Notes: generated from the sequence alone by a model not told the origin. DNA of 48,013 bases from Oscillospiraceae bacterium (GCA_015065105.1 SVQZ01000011.1:1-48013); one strand, 5' to 3'. Shown: positions 24,889 through 33,109, counted from the first letter of the stretch. Program-made: numbers and translations.

Positions 24889-25548
24889 ATGCCGAAAAAG
24901 ATATTTAAAAACAGAATACCAAACCGAAAAAAGCTTATTGAATACGGATTTTCGTTGGAGGATGAAAAGCTTATTTACAAAAAAGAGCTTTTCGGACTTG
25001 GTATGGAGCTTAAGATTTTTATAGAAAACCAAGCAGTTGATGCAAAGGTTTTCGATATATTGAGCGGTGACGAATATATTCTTCATAAAACCGATGCCGA
25101 AGGAAGTTTTATCGGTGAGGTACGCTCCGGGTACGAAAGTGTTTTACGCGACATTTCGGAGAAATGCTTTGACAGCGAGGTATTTCATTTCTCCCAAACA
25201 AAAAGAGTCACAGCTTACGTAAGAGAAAAATATCGGACAGAGCTTGAATTTTTATGGGATTCTTCTCCGAACAGTGCGGTCATGAGAAGAGCGGACAGCA
25301 AAAAATGGTACGGAGTCATTATGACCATTCCCAAAAACCGCCTTGGCTTTGATTCCAAAGAAGAAACCGAGGTAATAAACCTACACGGTAAAGAAGAAAA
25401 GCTGAAGGCTTTGGTGGATAATATAAAGTATTTCCCCGGCTGGCACATGAACAAAAAATATTGGATGACCGTCATTCTCGATGACAGTATTTCTGATGAC
25501 GAGCTTTTTCTGAGAATAGATGAAAGCTATAATTTAGGTAAAAGGTGA
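24889..25548 (+). CDS. MmcQ/YjbR family protein
   Basis: The 219-residue product has a variable N-terminal part (about 1-115) and a C-terminal MmcQ/YjbR domain (about 120-215; RRADSKKWYGVIMTIPKNRL, LKALVDNIKYFPGWHMNKKY, WMTVILDD). This domain has a CyaY-like fold and may bind DNA; the physiological role is unknown. The start lies 3 nt after the flavin reductase stop and has no strong ribosome binding site, so translational coupling is likely. Confidence 0.85.
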   Translation: MPKKIFKNRIPNRKKLIEYGFSLEDEKLIYKKELFGLGMELKIFIENQAVDAKVFDILSGDEYILHKTDAEGSFIGEVRSGYESVLRDISEKCFDSEVFHFSQTKRVTAYVREKYRTELEFLWDSSPNSAVMRRADSKKWYGVIMTIPKNRLGFDSKEETEVINLHGKEEKLKALVDNIKYFPGWHMNKKYWMTVILDDSISDDELFLRIDESYNLGKR

Positions 25549-25553
25549 ATATT

Positions 25554-26264
25554 ATGTACGATTTTAAAAACAAGGTTGTCCTGGTTACAGGCTGTGCTCA
25601 CGGAATCGGTAAATGTATCTGCAAAGAATTCAAAAAATACGGCGCCGAGGTCATCGGTGTTGATATAAACGAACCCTGCGATTTCAAGGGCGATATATCG
25701 GACAAGGATCTGCTTGAAAAGCTTGCCGGGTTTGTTATCAATAAATACGGCAGAATTGATTATCTTATCAACAATGCACCGCCTCTCTCCCGCGGAATTT
25801 CAGAGGCAAGCTATGAGGATTTTGAGACGGCAATGAAGGTGGGAGTAACTGCTCCCTTTTATCTTTCAAAGCTCTTTATGCCCTATTTTGAAAAGGGTGG
25901 CGCTATAGTTAACATCTCCTCATCCCGTGACCGTATGAGTCAGCCCGAAACCGAAAGCTATACTGCCGCAAAAGGAGGAATTTCTGCGCTTACTCACGCT
26001 TTGGCTATAAGTCTTGCAGGCAGGGTAAGGGTAAACTCCGTTTCCCCGGGTTGGATAGATACGTATGATAACTGCTTTGAGGGAGCAGATGCAACTCAAC
26101 AGCCCGTTGGCAGAGTTGGTGTACCCGATGATATCGCAAATATGGTGCTTTACCTTTGCTCGGATATGGCGGGCTTTATTACGGGGGAAAACATCTGTAT
26201 CGACGGCGGTATGACAAAGCAAATGATATATCATAACGATTTTGGATGGACTCTTAAACAATGA
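25554..26264 (+). CDS. Short-chain dehydrogenase/reductase (SDR)
   Basis: This is a classical SDR of 236 residues. TGCAHGIG near residues 12-19 binds NAD(P), NNAPP replaces the usual NNAG, SSSRDR holds the catalytic Ser, and YTAAKGG is the YxxxK motif. PGWIDT and ENICIDGG complete the family pattern. The substrate is unknown. The ATG at 25554 has AAAGGTG 6 nt upstream; a GTG at 25545 overlaps the previous gene. It is the last gene of the operon. A 3'-UTR module begins right at its stop codon, followed by a terminator shared with mscL. Confidence 0.92.
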   Translation: MYDFKNKVVLVTGCAHGIGKCICKEFKKYGAEVIGVDINEPCDFKGDISDKDLLEKLAGFVINKYGRIDYLINNAPPLSRGISEASYEDFETAMKVGVTAPFYLSKLFMPYFEKGGAIVNISSSRDRMSQPETESYTAAKGGISALTHALAISLAGRVRVNSVSPGWIDTYDNCFEGADATQQPVGRVGVPDDIANMVLYLCSDMAGFITGENICIDGGMTKQMIYHNDFGWTLKQ

Positions 26265-26346
26265 GCGCCGCCGGGCGCACCAAGTCCCGCTTATTTCCTT
26301 AGCGCAAACAACTCATACGAAATAGAACAAGATCCAATAATACAAC
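26265..26346 (+). repeat. 3'-UTR structured module, copy B
   Basis: The module starts immediately after the SDR stop. The first hairpin is GCGCC/GGCGC (26265-26278). The second stem TATTTC (26292-26297) with GAAATA (26319-26324) encloses a loop containing GCAAACAACTCATAC. It ends at the shared terminator. Confidence 0.7.
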
Positions 26347-26381
26347 AAAAATCTCTCATGAAAAACCATGAGAGATTTTTT
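26347..26381. terminator. Shared bidirectional terminator of the SDR operon and mscL
   Basis: AAAAATCTCTCATG (26347-26360) pairs perfectly with CATGAGAGATTTTT (26367-26380). It lies between a plus-sense module on one side and minus-sense modules on the other. Confidence 0.88.
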
Positions 26382-26388
26382 AGTTTAT

Positions 26389-26564
26389 AGGAAATTGCTT
26401 TACCTCAGGCATTCAAACGAAGAGTTACAGAATAGTCCATGCCCGATTTTTGCCTACGGGTGCTACCCACTTGTTTAATATATAGTAAATTACTTCACCT
26501 CGGGCATTCAAACGAAGAGTTACAGAATAGTCCATGCCCGATCGCTGCCTACGGGTGCTACCCG
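26389..26564 (-). repeat. Two tandem 3'-UTR structured modules (copies G1, G2) after mscL
   Basis: On the minus strand the first module begins directly after the mscL stop. It reads GGGTAGCACCC (hairpin), GTAGGC, then the stem TCGGGCAT/ATGCCCGA (26534-26541 with 26500-26507) around a loop with TGTAACTCTTCG, then AGGTGAAGTAATTTACTATA. A second copy follows 95 nt later, with one arm changed to ATGCCTGA so that a G-U pair replaces G-C. The terminator follows. Confidence 0.7.
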
Positions 26565-27014
26565 TTATTTTTTCTTTATTTCTTCAAGGATCTGCGCAAG
26601 GAGCTCATCGGTAGTAGGCTTAGGATCCTCTGCTGCCTTTTCTTCCTCTTCCTTCTTCTTTCTTGCTTCAGCCTTTTCTCTCATCTTGTTAATACCCTTA
26701 ACGATGAGGAAAACGATAAAGCCGATAATAACAAAGTTGATAATGGTGGTAAGAAGTGTACCGATACCTAAAACAACTGCTTCTTTTACAATCGTTTCGC
26801 CGTCCATAACAGCGGGAACAAGCTCGATGTTGAATTTCGCAAGGTCGAAATCACCGATGATCCAGCCGATAAAGGGCATGATGATATTATCAACAAGGCT
26901 TGTTGTGATCTTACCAAAGGCAGTTGCAATTACAACACCAATTGCCATGTCGATAACGTTACCGCGCATAATAAACTCTTTAAATTCGCCAAAAAATCCT
27001 CTTGTCTTTTTCAT
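26565..27014 (-). CDS. mscL: Large-conductance mechanosensitive channel MscL
   Basis: The 149-residue protein has the MscL layout. A cytosolic start (FFGEFKEFIMRGNVIDMAIG) leads into the first membrane helix (VVIATAFGKITTSLVDNIIM), followed by a periplasm-side-type loop. The second helix (ILTTIINFVIIGFIVFLIV-like, about 80-103) and a charged C-terminal helix complete it. MscL opens under membrane tension to release solutes during osmotic downshock. CGGAGG precedes the ATG and a promoter lies at 27046-27074. Two tandem modules start right after its stop. Confidence 0.97.
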   Translation of the reverse strand: MKKTRGFFGEFKEFIMRGNVIDMAIGVVIATAFGKITTSLVDNIIMPFIGWIIGDFDLAKFNIELVPAVMDGETIVKEAVVLGIGTLLTTIINFVIIGFIVFLIVKGINKMREKAEARKKKEEEEKAAEDPKPTTDELLAQILEEIKKK

Positions 27015-27045
27015 TTTTATCCTCCGATGTAATTATATTTGTTAT

Positions 27046-27074
27046 ATTTTATCACATATAAATTATTTTTGCAA
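27046..27074 (-). promoter_or_regulatory. SigA-type promoter of mscL
   Basis: On the minus strand TTGCAA (27069-27074) and TAAAAT (27046-27051) are 17 nt apart. Confidence 0.6.
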
Positions 27075-27080
27075 CTGCTA

Positions 27081-27108
27081 TTGAAAAATTTATATTAAAT
27101 GGTATAAT
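27081..27108 (+). promoter_or_regulatory. SigA-type promoter of the MFS gene
   Basis: TTGAAA (27081-27086) and TATAAT (27103-27108) are 16 nt apart. Confidence 0.6.
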
Positions 27109-27134
27109 TATTTAAATAGGTACAGGAGAAAAAA

Positions 27135-28331
27135 ATGAAGAAGAATTACAAATTGACAATGTTTGCCTGCTTCACAGGCTATATAGTACAGGGTATTATA
27201 AATAATTTTGCTCCTCTGCTTTTTGTTACCTTTAACGAAAGCTACGGCATCCCTTTATCAAAAATAGCCCTGCTCATTTCAATAAACTTTGGCGTTCAGC
27301 TGACCGTTGACCTTATCTGTGCGTTGATAGTACATAAAACAGGTTGGCGCATTCCTATCGTTCTCGCCCATATCCTTTCCCTTTGCGGTCTTATAATGAT
27401 AGCGGTTCTGCCAAACGTCCTTGAAAACAAATTCACCGCTATTCTCTGTTCGGTTATAGTATTTGCCTGCGGCGGCGGTCTTTTAGAGGTATTGGTAAGT
27501 CCCATTATAGAAGCCTGCCCCACCAAAAACAAATCGGGCATAATGAGTCTTTTACACTCATTCTATTGCTGGGGACATTGCGGTGTCGTTATAGTATCCA
27601 CCGTATTCTTTGCGGTATTCGGTATAGAAAAATGGCCTGTACTTGCGGTAATATGGGCGGTCATACCCTTGGTAAACTCCTTTATTTTCGCCATAACACC
27701 TTTAAACGAAGAGACACATGAGGAACGTGAAAAAAGCTCTATCGGAGCTCTTTTCAGAAACAGATATTTTATTATACTCATCGTTATAATGTTCTGCGCC
27801 GCCTGCTGTGAGCTTTCGGTTGCACAGTGGTCATCCGCCTTTGCGGAAAAAGCGCTGGGTGTGTCAAAAACGGTAGGTGACCTTTTAGGCCCTCTTCTCT
27901 TTGCGGCTTTAATGGGTATTTCAAGACTTATTTACGGCTTTTATCTTTCAAAAAAGAATATCGACCTCGAAAAGGTAATATTTTTCAGCGGACTTTTATG
28001 TATCGCAAGCTATCTCATTATCTCCCTCTGCCCCATACCCATGGTTTCGCTTGTAGGGATAGGAATTTGCGGTTTTTCGGTAGGTCTTCTCTGGCCCGGC
28101 AGCTTCAGCCTCGGTGCGGCGAATATCGAAAACGGAGGAAGCAGGATGTTTGCTCTCCTTGCCCTTTTCGGAGACCTTGGCTGCGGTATGGGTCCGTTTG
28201 TGGTAGGTACCGTTGCTTCTCTTAAGGGGGACGATCTTAATTTCGGGATTTTAACAGCGGTGGTATTTCCCATAATAATGTGTCTGTGTCTTTTCTCGTT
28301 TATAAGAAAAAATGCAAAAAGCAGACAATAA
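27135..28331 (+). CDS. Major facilitator superfamily (MFS) transporter
   Basis: The 398-residue protein has 12 predicted helices in two halves separated by a charged cytosolic loop around residues 195-215 (LNEETHEEREKSSIGALF). The fold and the pattern HKTGWR in the 2-3 loop indicate an MFS permease. Members with this length and loop pattern in Clostridia are often sugar (fucose/glucose) permease-like, but the substrate cannot be read from the sequence. The next gene is a GH29 fucosidase, which makes uptake of a fucosylated sugar or of fucose an attractive guess. CAGGAG precedes the ATG. Confidence 0.88.
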   Translation: MKKNYKLTMFACFTGYIVQGIINNFAPLLFVTFNESYGIPLSKIALLISINFGVQLTVDLICALIVHKTGWRIPIVLAHILSLCGLIMIAVLPNVLENKFTAILCSVIVFACGGGLLEVLVSPIIEACPTKNKSGIMSLLHSFYCWGHCGVVIVSTVFFAVFGIEKWPVLAVIWAVIPLVNSFIFAITPLNEETHEEREKSSIGALFRNRYFIILIVIMFCAACCELSVAQWSSAFAEKALGVSKTVGDLLGPLLFAALMGISRLIYGFYLSKKNIDLEKVIFFSGLLCIASYLIISLCPIPMVSLVGIGICGFSVGLLWPGSFSLGAANIENGGSRMFALLALFGDLGCGMGPFVVGTVASLKGDDLNFGILTAVVFPIIMCLCLFSFIRKNAKSRQ

Positions 28332-28364
28332 TATGAAAATACTGCTCAATTTTATAGGGCTGTA

Positions 28365-28393
28365 TTGACTTTGTTTTCTGAAAATAATATAAT
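28365..28393 (+). promoter_or_regulatory. SigA-type promoter of the GH29 gene
   Basis: TTGACT (28365-28370) and TATAAT (28388-28393) are 17 nt apart. Confidence 0.65.
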
Positions 28394-28422
28394 ATATATA
28401 TCACTAAAAAGGAGATATTAAA

Positions 28423-29700
28423 ATGTACATTCCGACTTTTCCCACTCCCGCACAAAGAGTTATCAATTATGAAAAATTAGGTTACGGTATGTTTTTACAT
28501 TATGGTCTTTATTCTCAGCTTGACCGCGGCGAATGGGTTTACCATATGGAAAAACAGAAGATGGACGAATACAAGAAGCTTGCCGAAACCTTTACCGCCG
28601 CAGATTTTGATGCGGAAAAGATAGTAAGCACCGCAAAAGCTCTTGGCTGTAAATACGTAAACCTTACCACCCGTCATCACGAAGGCTTCTCCCTTTACGA
28701 TACAAAGGGTCTTTGCGATTTTGATTCTGTTCATGCGCCAAACTGCGGACGTGACCTTGTTCGTGAATTTGTAGATGCCTGCAATAAGTATGACGTTGTA
28801 CCCTTCCTCTACCATACTACAATAGACTGGTATCAGGACGATTTCTATAACGATTTTGATAACAAATATCTTGAATATCTGCGTCAGAGCGTTGAAGTTC
28901 TTTGTACAAACTACGGTAAGATCGGCGGTTTCTTCTTTGACGGAAACTGGTGGCATCCCAAAAAGGACTGGAAGCTTGACGAGCTTTACGGTACCATTCG
29001 TAAGCACCAGCCCGATGCTATTATCATTAACAATACAGGCTTAAGCAACTTAGGTAAGGCTATCCATCCCGAAATCGATGCTGTTACCTTTGAGCAGAGC
29101 GGTGTTTCCGAGCCTATCGACCGCGATGGCAGACCCTTCTACTTTGCAGGCGAAACCTGCATGACCCTCAATACACATTGGGGTTGCGCAAAGAACGATT
29201 TCAACTATAAATCTCCTGCAGAGGTTATCCGTACCCTTGCAAGCTGCCGTGCCGCAGGTGTTAACTTCCTTCTTAATCTTGCTCCCAGCGCAACAGGTGA
29301 GATTTCCGCATTCCAGATCGGCACACTTGATATAGTTAAGAAGTGGATTGATATTCACGAAGAATTTGTATATGATAGTATGCCTATCTACTATCCCGAT
29401 AATATTTCAAGCTGCAGCAACTGTAAGGTTGTTCAGAACCGTAACGGTAAGTATCTCTATTTTGTTATGAGCGATAACTCAAAGAACGGTAACGTTAACG
29501 TAACCGTTGACGGCGGTATGTATTCCGGCGTTGTTGGCTTCTCCAACTGCAAATTTGATATTGAAAAGATCGAATGGATGGATAACGGCGAAGAGCTTTC
29601 CTTTAATCAGAACCCCGATAGATCTCTTACCGTTAACTTCACATCTCAGCCCTACGGTACCGACCTTTGCGTAAGAATTGCAAAAGCAACACTTAAATAA
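28423..29700 (+). CDS. Alpha-L-fucosidase (GH29)
   Basis: The 425-residue protein shows GH29 motifs: YGMFLHYGLYS near the start (the family's FGMFIHWG), TTRHHEGFSLYD (His85-His86), GRDLVREFVDACNKYDVVPF, and the nucleophile region IGGFFFDGNWW with Asp173. A C-terminal beta-domain (about 340-425) follows. GH29 enzymes release terminal L-fucose from glycans with retention. There is no signal peptide, so it probably works on imported oligosaccharides. The upstream MFS transporter may feed it. It has its own promoter and AAGGAG; the terminator is shared with the convergent serine hydrolase gene. Confidence 0.92.
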   Translation: MYIPTFPTPAQRVINYEKLGYGMFLHYGLYSQLDRGEWVYHMEKQKMDEYKKLAETFTAADFDAEKIVSTAKALGCKYVNLTTRHHEGFSLYDTKGLCDFDSVHAPNCGRDLVREFVDACNKYDVVPFLYHTTIDWYQDDFYNDFDNKYLEYLRQSVEVLCTNYGKIGGFFFDGNWWHPKKDWKLDELYGTIRKHQPDAIIINNTGLSNLGKAIHPEIDAVTFEQSGVSEPIDRDGRPFYFAGETCMTLNTHWGCAKNDFNYKSPAEVIRTLASCRAAGVNFLLNLAPSATGEISAFQIGTLDIVKKWIDIHEEFVYDSMPIYYPDNISSCSNCKVVQNRNGKYLYFVMSDNSKNGNVNVTVDGGMYSGVVGFSNCKFDIEKIEWMDNGEELSFNQNPDRSLTVNFTSQPYGTDLCVRIAKATLK

Positions 29701-29702
29701 TT

Positions 29703-29733
29703 AAAAAGAACCATCGTGAGATGGTTCTTTTTT
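29703..29733. terminator. Bidirectional terminator between fucosidase and serine hydrolase genes
   Basis: AAAAAGAACCAT (29703-29714) pairs with ATGGTTCTTTTT (29721-29732), loop CGTGAG. Confidence 0.87.
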
Positions 29734-29737
29734 GCTT

Positions 29738-30877
29738 TCATTGTTCAAAGCTATTTGTTACGTCTTCTTCGAAATGTGCTGCGGTTTCTGCGCCTGAGCC
29801 GCCGTCGAATCTGGAGTTTTTAAGATAAACTGCAGTTATCTTGTTTTCGGGATCTACCCAGAAATGAGTACCGTATGCACCGCTCCAGCCAAAAGAGCCA
29901 ACGGGCAAACGCTTGTAATCTTCGTTTACAATAACGCGAACGCCAAGGCCCCATCTTTCGCTGTAGGGCATGATCTCGTGGGGAACGTGGGGAGTGCCCA
30001 TTGCCTCAATAAGCTCTTGGGAAATGATGCGCTTACCCTTGTATTCACCCTTATTTAAGAGCATTTCGGCAAATTTAAGGTAATCGTTAACGGTAGAAGC
30101 AAGACCTGCACCTCCCATAAAGTATGCCAAGGGAAGACCTTCAAACATACCGCCAACGGGGAAGTCCACCGCTTTAGCCTTACCGTCTATATAATCGTGC
30201 ATAGGAATAAGGCGGTTACGCTGATCATCGGTGGGAACAAAGGTTGTATCCTTCATACCAAGGGGATCAAAAATGTTTTCGCGAACAAAGTCATTATACT
30301 GTGTACCGGTTGCTATCTCAACTATTCTTGCCAAAACGTCAAAGCCGAAGATCGCGCTGTAGAATTGTGTTGAAAAGGGCTCAAAATCAAGTGCGGAGCG
30401 GGAATAATGCTCAACTGCCTCACGAAGACAGCTCTGCTCCTTTTCCCAGGTCATCTTGGAAAGGGCATAGTTTCCAACCTCGCCGCTGCCAAGTCCGCTG
30501 GTGTGGGTAAGGAGGTGGAGTATGGTTATCTCCTTTTCTGCATCCCCAACGATCTCAAGTTCGCCGTTGTTCATCTTGCCTATCTGCATCTTTGCAAAAC
30601 CGGGAACAAACTTGGAAACCTTGTCTTCAAGGGTCATAAGTCCGCAGTCTATACATATAAGGATAGCCGCCGCTGTAATAGGCTTGGTCATGGACGCAAG
30701 GCGGAATGTGGTGTTTTCGTTCACCTCAAAGCCTTGGGATGAAAAGCAGTTTTTGTATAAAAGCTCACCGTCCTGCATTACTGCGGCACAGCAACCGCCC
30801 ACCATTCCCGAACTGATTCTTTCATTTATTCTTTTTTCAATATTTTCTTTAAGTAAAACCTTATCAAGCTTTTTCAT
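29738..30877 (-). CDS. Beta-lactamase-like serine hydrolase (class C/S12 family)
   Basis: The 379-residue protein has the S12 motifs. SxxK is Ser62-Met-Thr-Lys65 in FRLASMTKP, the tyrosine motif is YSA (Tyr173), and GTHFW near the end stands in for the (K/H)xG region. HLLTHTSGLG is also typical. Family members include esterases and D-Ala-D-Ala peptidases; true beta-lactamase activity is not implied. There is no signal peptide, so it may be a cytosolic esterase or peptidase. I chose the ATG at 30877 for AGGAG 8 nt upstream. Promoter at 30907-30935. Confidence 0.9.
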   Translation of the reverse strand: MKKLDKVLLKENIEKRINERISSGMVGGCCAAVMQDGELLYKNCFSSQGFEVNENTTFRLASMTKPITAAAILICIDCGLMTLEDKVSKFVPGFAKMQIGKMNNGELEIVGDAEKEITILHLLTHTSGLGSGEVGNYALSKMTWEKEQSCLREAVEHYSRSALDFEPFSTQFYSAIFGFDVLARIVEIATGTQYNDFVRENIFDPLGMKDTTFVPTDDQRNRLIPMHDYIDGKAKAVDFPVGGMFEGLPLAYFMGGAGLASTVNDYLKFAEMLLNKGEYKGKRIISQELIEAMGTPHVPHEIMPYSERWGLGVRVIVNEDYKRLPVGSFGWSGAYGTHFWVDPENKITAVYLKNSRFDGGSGAETAAHFEEDVTNSFEQ

Positions 30878-30906
30878 AATAACGCTCCTGTATATATGAT
30901 ATAAGA

Positions 30907-30935
30907 ATAATACCATATTTTTTCTGTAATTGCAA
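30907..30935 (-). promoter_or_regulatory. SigA-type promoter of the serine hydrolase gene
   Basis: On the minus strand TTGCAA (30930-30935) and TATTAT (30907-30912) are 17 nt apart. Confidence 0.6.
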
Positions 30936-30958
30936 TAGAAAAAAATTCGTAAAGCATA

Positions 30959-30987
30959 TTGACAAAAGCTAATATATATGATATTAT
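30959..30987 (+). promoter_or_regulatory. Orphan SigA-type promoter reading into a gene-free region
   Basis: TTGACA (30959-30964) and TATTAT (30982-30987) are 17 nt apart and point to the right. No plus-strand gene follows before 35676. A tiny frame (ATG at 31014, seven codons, MIDRASV) is the only immediate coding possibility. Confidence 0.55.
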
Positions 30988-30997
30988 AATATTGCAG

Positions 30998-31089
30998 TTA
31001 GCAGAGGCTAACCATGATTGACCGGGCAAGCGTGTAAGCTCCTTTTCACGTTTGCTTTATATTCAAATCAATAGTTAGCTGTGGCTAAC
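30998..31089. repeat. Two GTTAGC-N4-GCTAAC palindromes and an intervening hairpin
   Basis: GTTAGCAGAGGCTAAC and GTTAGCTGTGGCTAAC lie 76 nt apart, each extended by a shared A before and C after. Between them GCAAGCGTG and CACGTTTGC can pair, with one G-U. The first palindrome covers the expected start of the orphan promoter. They resemble DtxR/IdeR-type iron boxes in outline, but could equally be RNA hairpins. Confidence 0.5.
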
Positions 31090-31111
31090 CGTATGACGCG
31101 AGGCTTTTTAG

Positions 31112-31203
31112 ATATACAGGGAATCGCTCCGCTTCGGGCATTAAAACGAAAGGTTTTGAAATAGTTCAAAACTGAGTGTTGCCTGCGGATGCTGCCCGCT
31201 TTT
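31112..31203 (-). repeat. 3'-UTR structured module, copy H (divergent)
   Basis: Read on the minus strand it has GCGGGCAGCATCCGC (hairpin), AGGCAACACTC, a TTTTGAACTATTTCAAAA hairpin, TTTCGTTTTAATGCCCGAAG, CGGAGCGATTCCCTGTATA. This follows the plan of the mscL modules. It overlaps the end of a tiny ORF with a good ribosome binding site and is followed by the GTTAGC palindrome at 31074-31089. Confidence 0.5.
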
Positions 31204-31222
31204 TCATTTTTGTTCGTACCAT
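31166..31222 (-). CDS. Tiny ORF of 18 codons, perhaps a gene remnant
   Basis: An ATG at 31222 has AGGAG 8 nt upstream, and the frame encodes only 18 residues (MVRTKMKKRAASAGNTQF). The second half lies within repeat module H. I infer that the start of a former gene has been joined to the module. It could also be a leader peptide. An overlapping 63-codon frame starting at 31259 has no ribosome binding site. Confidence 0.3.
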   Translation of the reverse strand: MVRTKMKKRAASAGNTQF

Positions 31223-31271
31223 GATAAATTCTCCTAAAATATTTTACCGCAAGCGTCATAACAAAAAAGAA

Positions 31272-31303
31272 CCAAGCCGTAAAGCGATTCCTTTACGGCT
31301 TGG
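31272..31303 (-). terminator. Strong terminator downstream of the kinase operon
   Basis: CCAAGCCGTAAAG (31272-31284) pairs with CTTTACGGCTTGG (31291-31303). The minus strand continues TTCTTTTTTGT. Confidence 0.85.
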
Positions 31304-31357
31304 AAAAAGCTGATAAAAGCAGTTACCTCCTGCTTAATATAATTAACCTCCAAAACG

Positions 31358-31384
31358 AAAAGCTGACCTGAAAAGTCAGCTTTT
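31358..31384 (-). terminator. First terminator hairpin after the kinase gene
   Basis: AAAAGCTGAC (31358-31367) pairs with GTCAGCTTTT (31375-31384), directly after the kinase stop. It is followed about 55 nt later by the stronger hairpin at 31272-31303. Confidence 0.75.
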
Positions 31385-31388
31385 TTGC

Positions 31389-32363
31389 TTATTCATTTAT
31401 CTTATATCTGAAATCCTTGTATTCTTCCTTCAAGAAAGCAATATCCTCATCAGTGAGCTTTCTACCTGTAAAGTGGGGCATTGCAAGAACCGCACCGACA
31501 ACGGGCTCAAAGTAAGGAATAATAACTTCCCTCTGGGGCTGATCGGCATGGATAAGGTCTATAAAGGTATCAACCATAAGGCGGTCGTTTTTCCAATGTC
31601 CGCCCTCCAATACTATCGGCACATCCATGGGAACGTTTCTTCTGTGGATAAGACCCAAGGTCTGCTCTGCCATAACGGTAGCGCTGCGGCGTAAAAGCTC
31701 TTTTGCGATCTCATCGCCTCTTCTTGCCGCGCGGCCTACACAGGGAGCACAGCTTGCAAGGGCCGCTGTGGGGCTCTTGCCTTCAAAGTCATAGATCTTG
31801 CCAATAGCAGAACCCATATCATCCGCGCCAAGGTATTCGCATATTTCATCTACGATAAGGGTATGGGGACCTCTGCATTCATAATACTTAACCGCTTCAG
31901 CTACAGCCATTCTTGCCATATGGTATCCGCTGCCCTCGTCATGGATAACCGAGCCGTAACCGCCTGCTTCGTAGCCGTTGCCGTCCTTATCCACGTAAAA
32001 GATAACCGAACCGGTGCCGGAAAGAGAAATAACGGAATTTTCGCTGGCAAATGCCGCAAGAAGGCCGACAAGACCTTCGCCTCCGCGGTCATCAAGCTTA
32101 TTGAACTTGATGTTTTCCTTTTCAAGCATTACGTCGCGCATAAGCCATGAGAAAACACCGTAAACGCATTCTATTTCGGTAATGCCCGTACCTTCCAAAA
32201 GCTTGTCTATCGCTTCGTTTGCATTCTTATAAAGAAGCTCCTTAGAGGAGAAGGAAACGTTCATAGAGCCTGTTCTGACTTTGTTGATAAACTTAAGATT
32301 CTCGTCAAAGAGGATACCTTCGATCTTTGATCCTCCGCCGTCAAATGCTATGTAATATTTCAT
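31389..32363 (-). CDS. N-acetylglucosamine kinase-like protein (BadF/BadG/BcrA family)
   Basis: The 324-residue protein has the ASKHA ATPase signatures. DGGGSK (Asp8 onward) is the phosphate-1 loop, ISLSGTGSV the phosphate-2 region, and VLEGGHW is a late adenosine-type motif. It belongs to the BadF/BcrA family that includes GlcNAc kinases, which phosphorylate amino sugars in the cytosol with ATP. The precise sugar is inferred from the family and the SIS gene upstream. The ATG at 32363 lies 8 nt beyond the SIS stop, with GAGG overlapping that stop, so translation is coupled. It is the last gene of a five-gene operon. Confidence 0.88.
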   Translation of the reverse strand: MKYYIAFDGGGSKIEGILFDENLKFINKVRTGSMNVSFSSKELLYKNANEAIDKLLEGTGITEIECVYGVFSWLMRDVMLEKENIKFNKLDDRGGEGLVGLLAAFASENSVISLSGTGSVIFYVDKDGNGYEAGGYGSVIHDEGSGYHMARMAVAEAVKYYECRGPHTLIVDEICEYLGADDMGSAIGKIYDFEGKSPTAALASCAPCVGRAARRGDEIAKELLRRSATVMAEQTLGLIHRRNVPMDVPIVLEGGHWKNDRLMVDTFIDLIHADQPQREVIIPYFEPVVGAVLAMPHFTGRKLTDEDIAFLKEEYKDFRYKINE

Positions 32364-32371
32364 TCTGGACC

Positions 32372-33109
32372 TCACATATAGAAAATATTGTCTTTATATT
32401 CAGAAAGTATCTTTGCATTATGCTCTGTACCGCCGTCGATATTTGCGGAAAGGAAAACAGGGGGAGTGATTCCCTTTGCAATGAGCTTTTCCTCTGCCTC
32501 GATAACAAGAGCGTTGAGAAGTGCCGCGCCGACCGCTGTAGAGGTGGGGCCGCTCTTTTCTTCAAGACCGTCGAGCTTGATGGAGGCATCGCTTATGCAT
32601 CCGCAGTTATCAAGAACGATATCGCATACCTCATAAAGCTTCTTACCGCTGGGTGCTCTGCTTGTAACTGCGGAGGAATACTCAAGATTTGTTATGGCAA
32701 TAGTCTTAACACCGTTCCTTGCAGCCTCTTCCGCCATTTCAACGGGTACTGTATTTCTGCCCGAAACAGAATGGATTATAAGAACGTCATCCTTTTTGAG
32801 CTTGTTTTCTTCAAAGATTATCTTTGCAAGACCGGGCAAGCGTTCAAGCATACTTGTCATTGTAACAGGACGGGTATTAAGCATAAAGCCGGGGAAGAAT
32901 ATGGGGTTAATGGTAACCATACCTCCCGAGCGGTAGAATATCTCCTCTGCCAAAATACCTGCATGGGAGCATCCGAAAGCATAAACGTTATTTTTCTTTT
33001 CGGTTGCCTCACAGATAAGGTCTGCCGCATGATCTATAGCTTCGGCATCCTTACTCCACGCACGGTTTATACAGTCTATTACTCCGTCGATATATTTTTT
33101 TCCGTTCAT
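32372..33109 (-). CDS. SIS-domain sugar-phosphate protein (UPF0309-like)
   Basis: The 245-residue protein has a SIS domain: FGCSHAG near residues 45-51, IIHSVSGRNTVPVEMAEEAA as the phosphosugar-binding region, and KTIAITN. SIS proteins bind phosphorylated sugars as isomerases, etherases or regulators. UPF0309 members lack an assigned reaction. Its place between a DUF554 membrane protein and an amino-sugar kinase suggests amino-sugar phosphate handling. There are 14 nt between the DUF554 stop and its ATG, which has a GGAG site. Confidence 0.88.
   Translation of the reverse strand: MNGKKYIDGVIDCINRAWSKDAEAIDHAADLICEATEKKNNVYAFGCSHAGILAEEIFYRSGGMVTINPIFFPGFMLNTRPVTMTSMLERLPGLAKIIFEENKLKKDDVLIIHSVSGRNTVPVEMAEEAARNGVKTIAITNLEYSSAVTSRAPSGKKLYEVCDIVLDNCGCISDASIKLDGLEEKSGPTSTAVGAALLNALVIEAEEKLIAKGITPPVFLSANIDGGTEHNAKILSEYKDNIFYM

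Noticed and set aside
26434-26771. Plus-strand frame of about 110 codons across the mscL 3' modules
   Set aside because: It runs through tandem non-coding modules and then antisense to mscL, with no start signal.
29738-30877. Antibiotic-resistance beta-lactamase
   Set aside because: It has the S12 SxxK and Tyr motifs but no signal peptide and no YxN; an esterase or peptidase role is more likely.
31068-31259. Minus-strand frame of 63 codons between the kinase operon and the serine hydrolase
   Set aside because: No ribosome binding site at its ATG. The strong AGGAG in the region serves a different frame of 18 codons, and most of the sequence is repeat module and palindrome.
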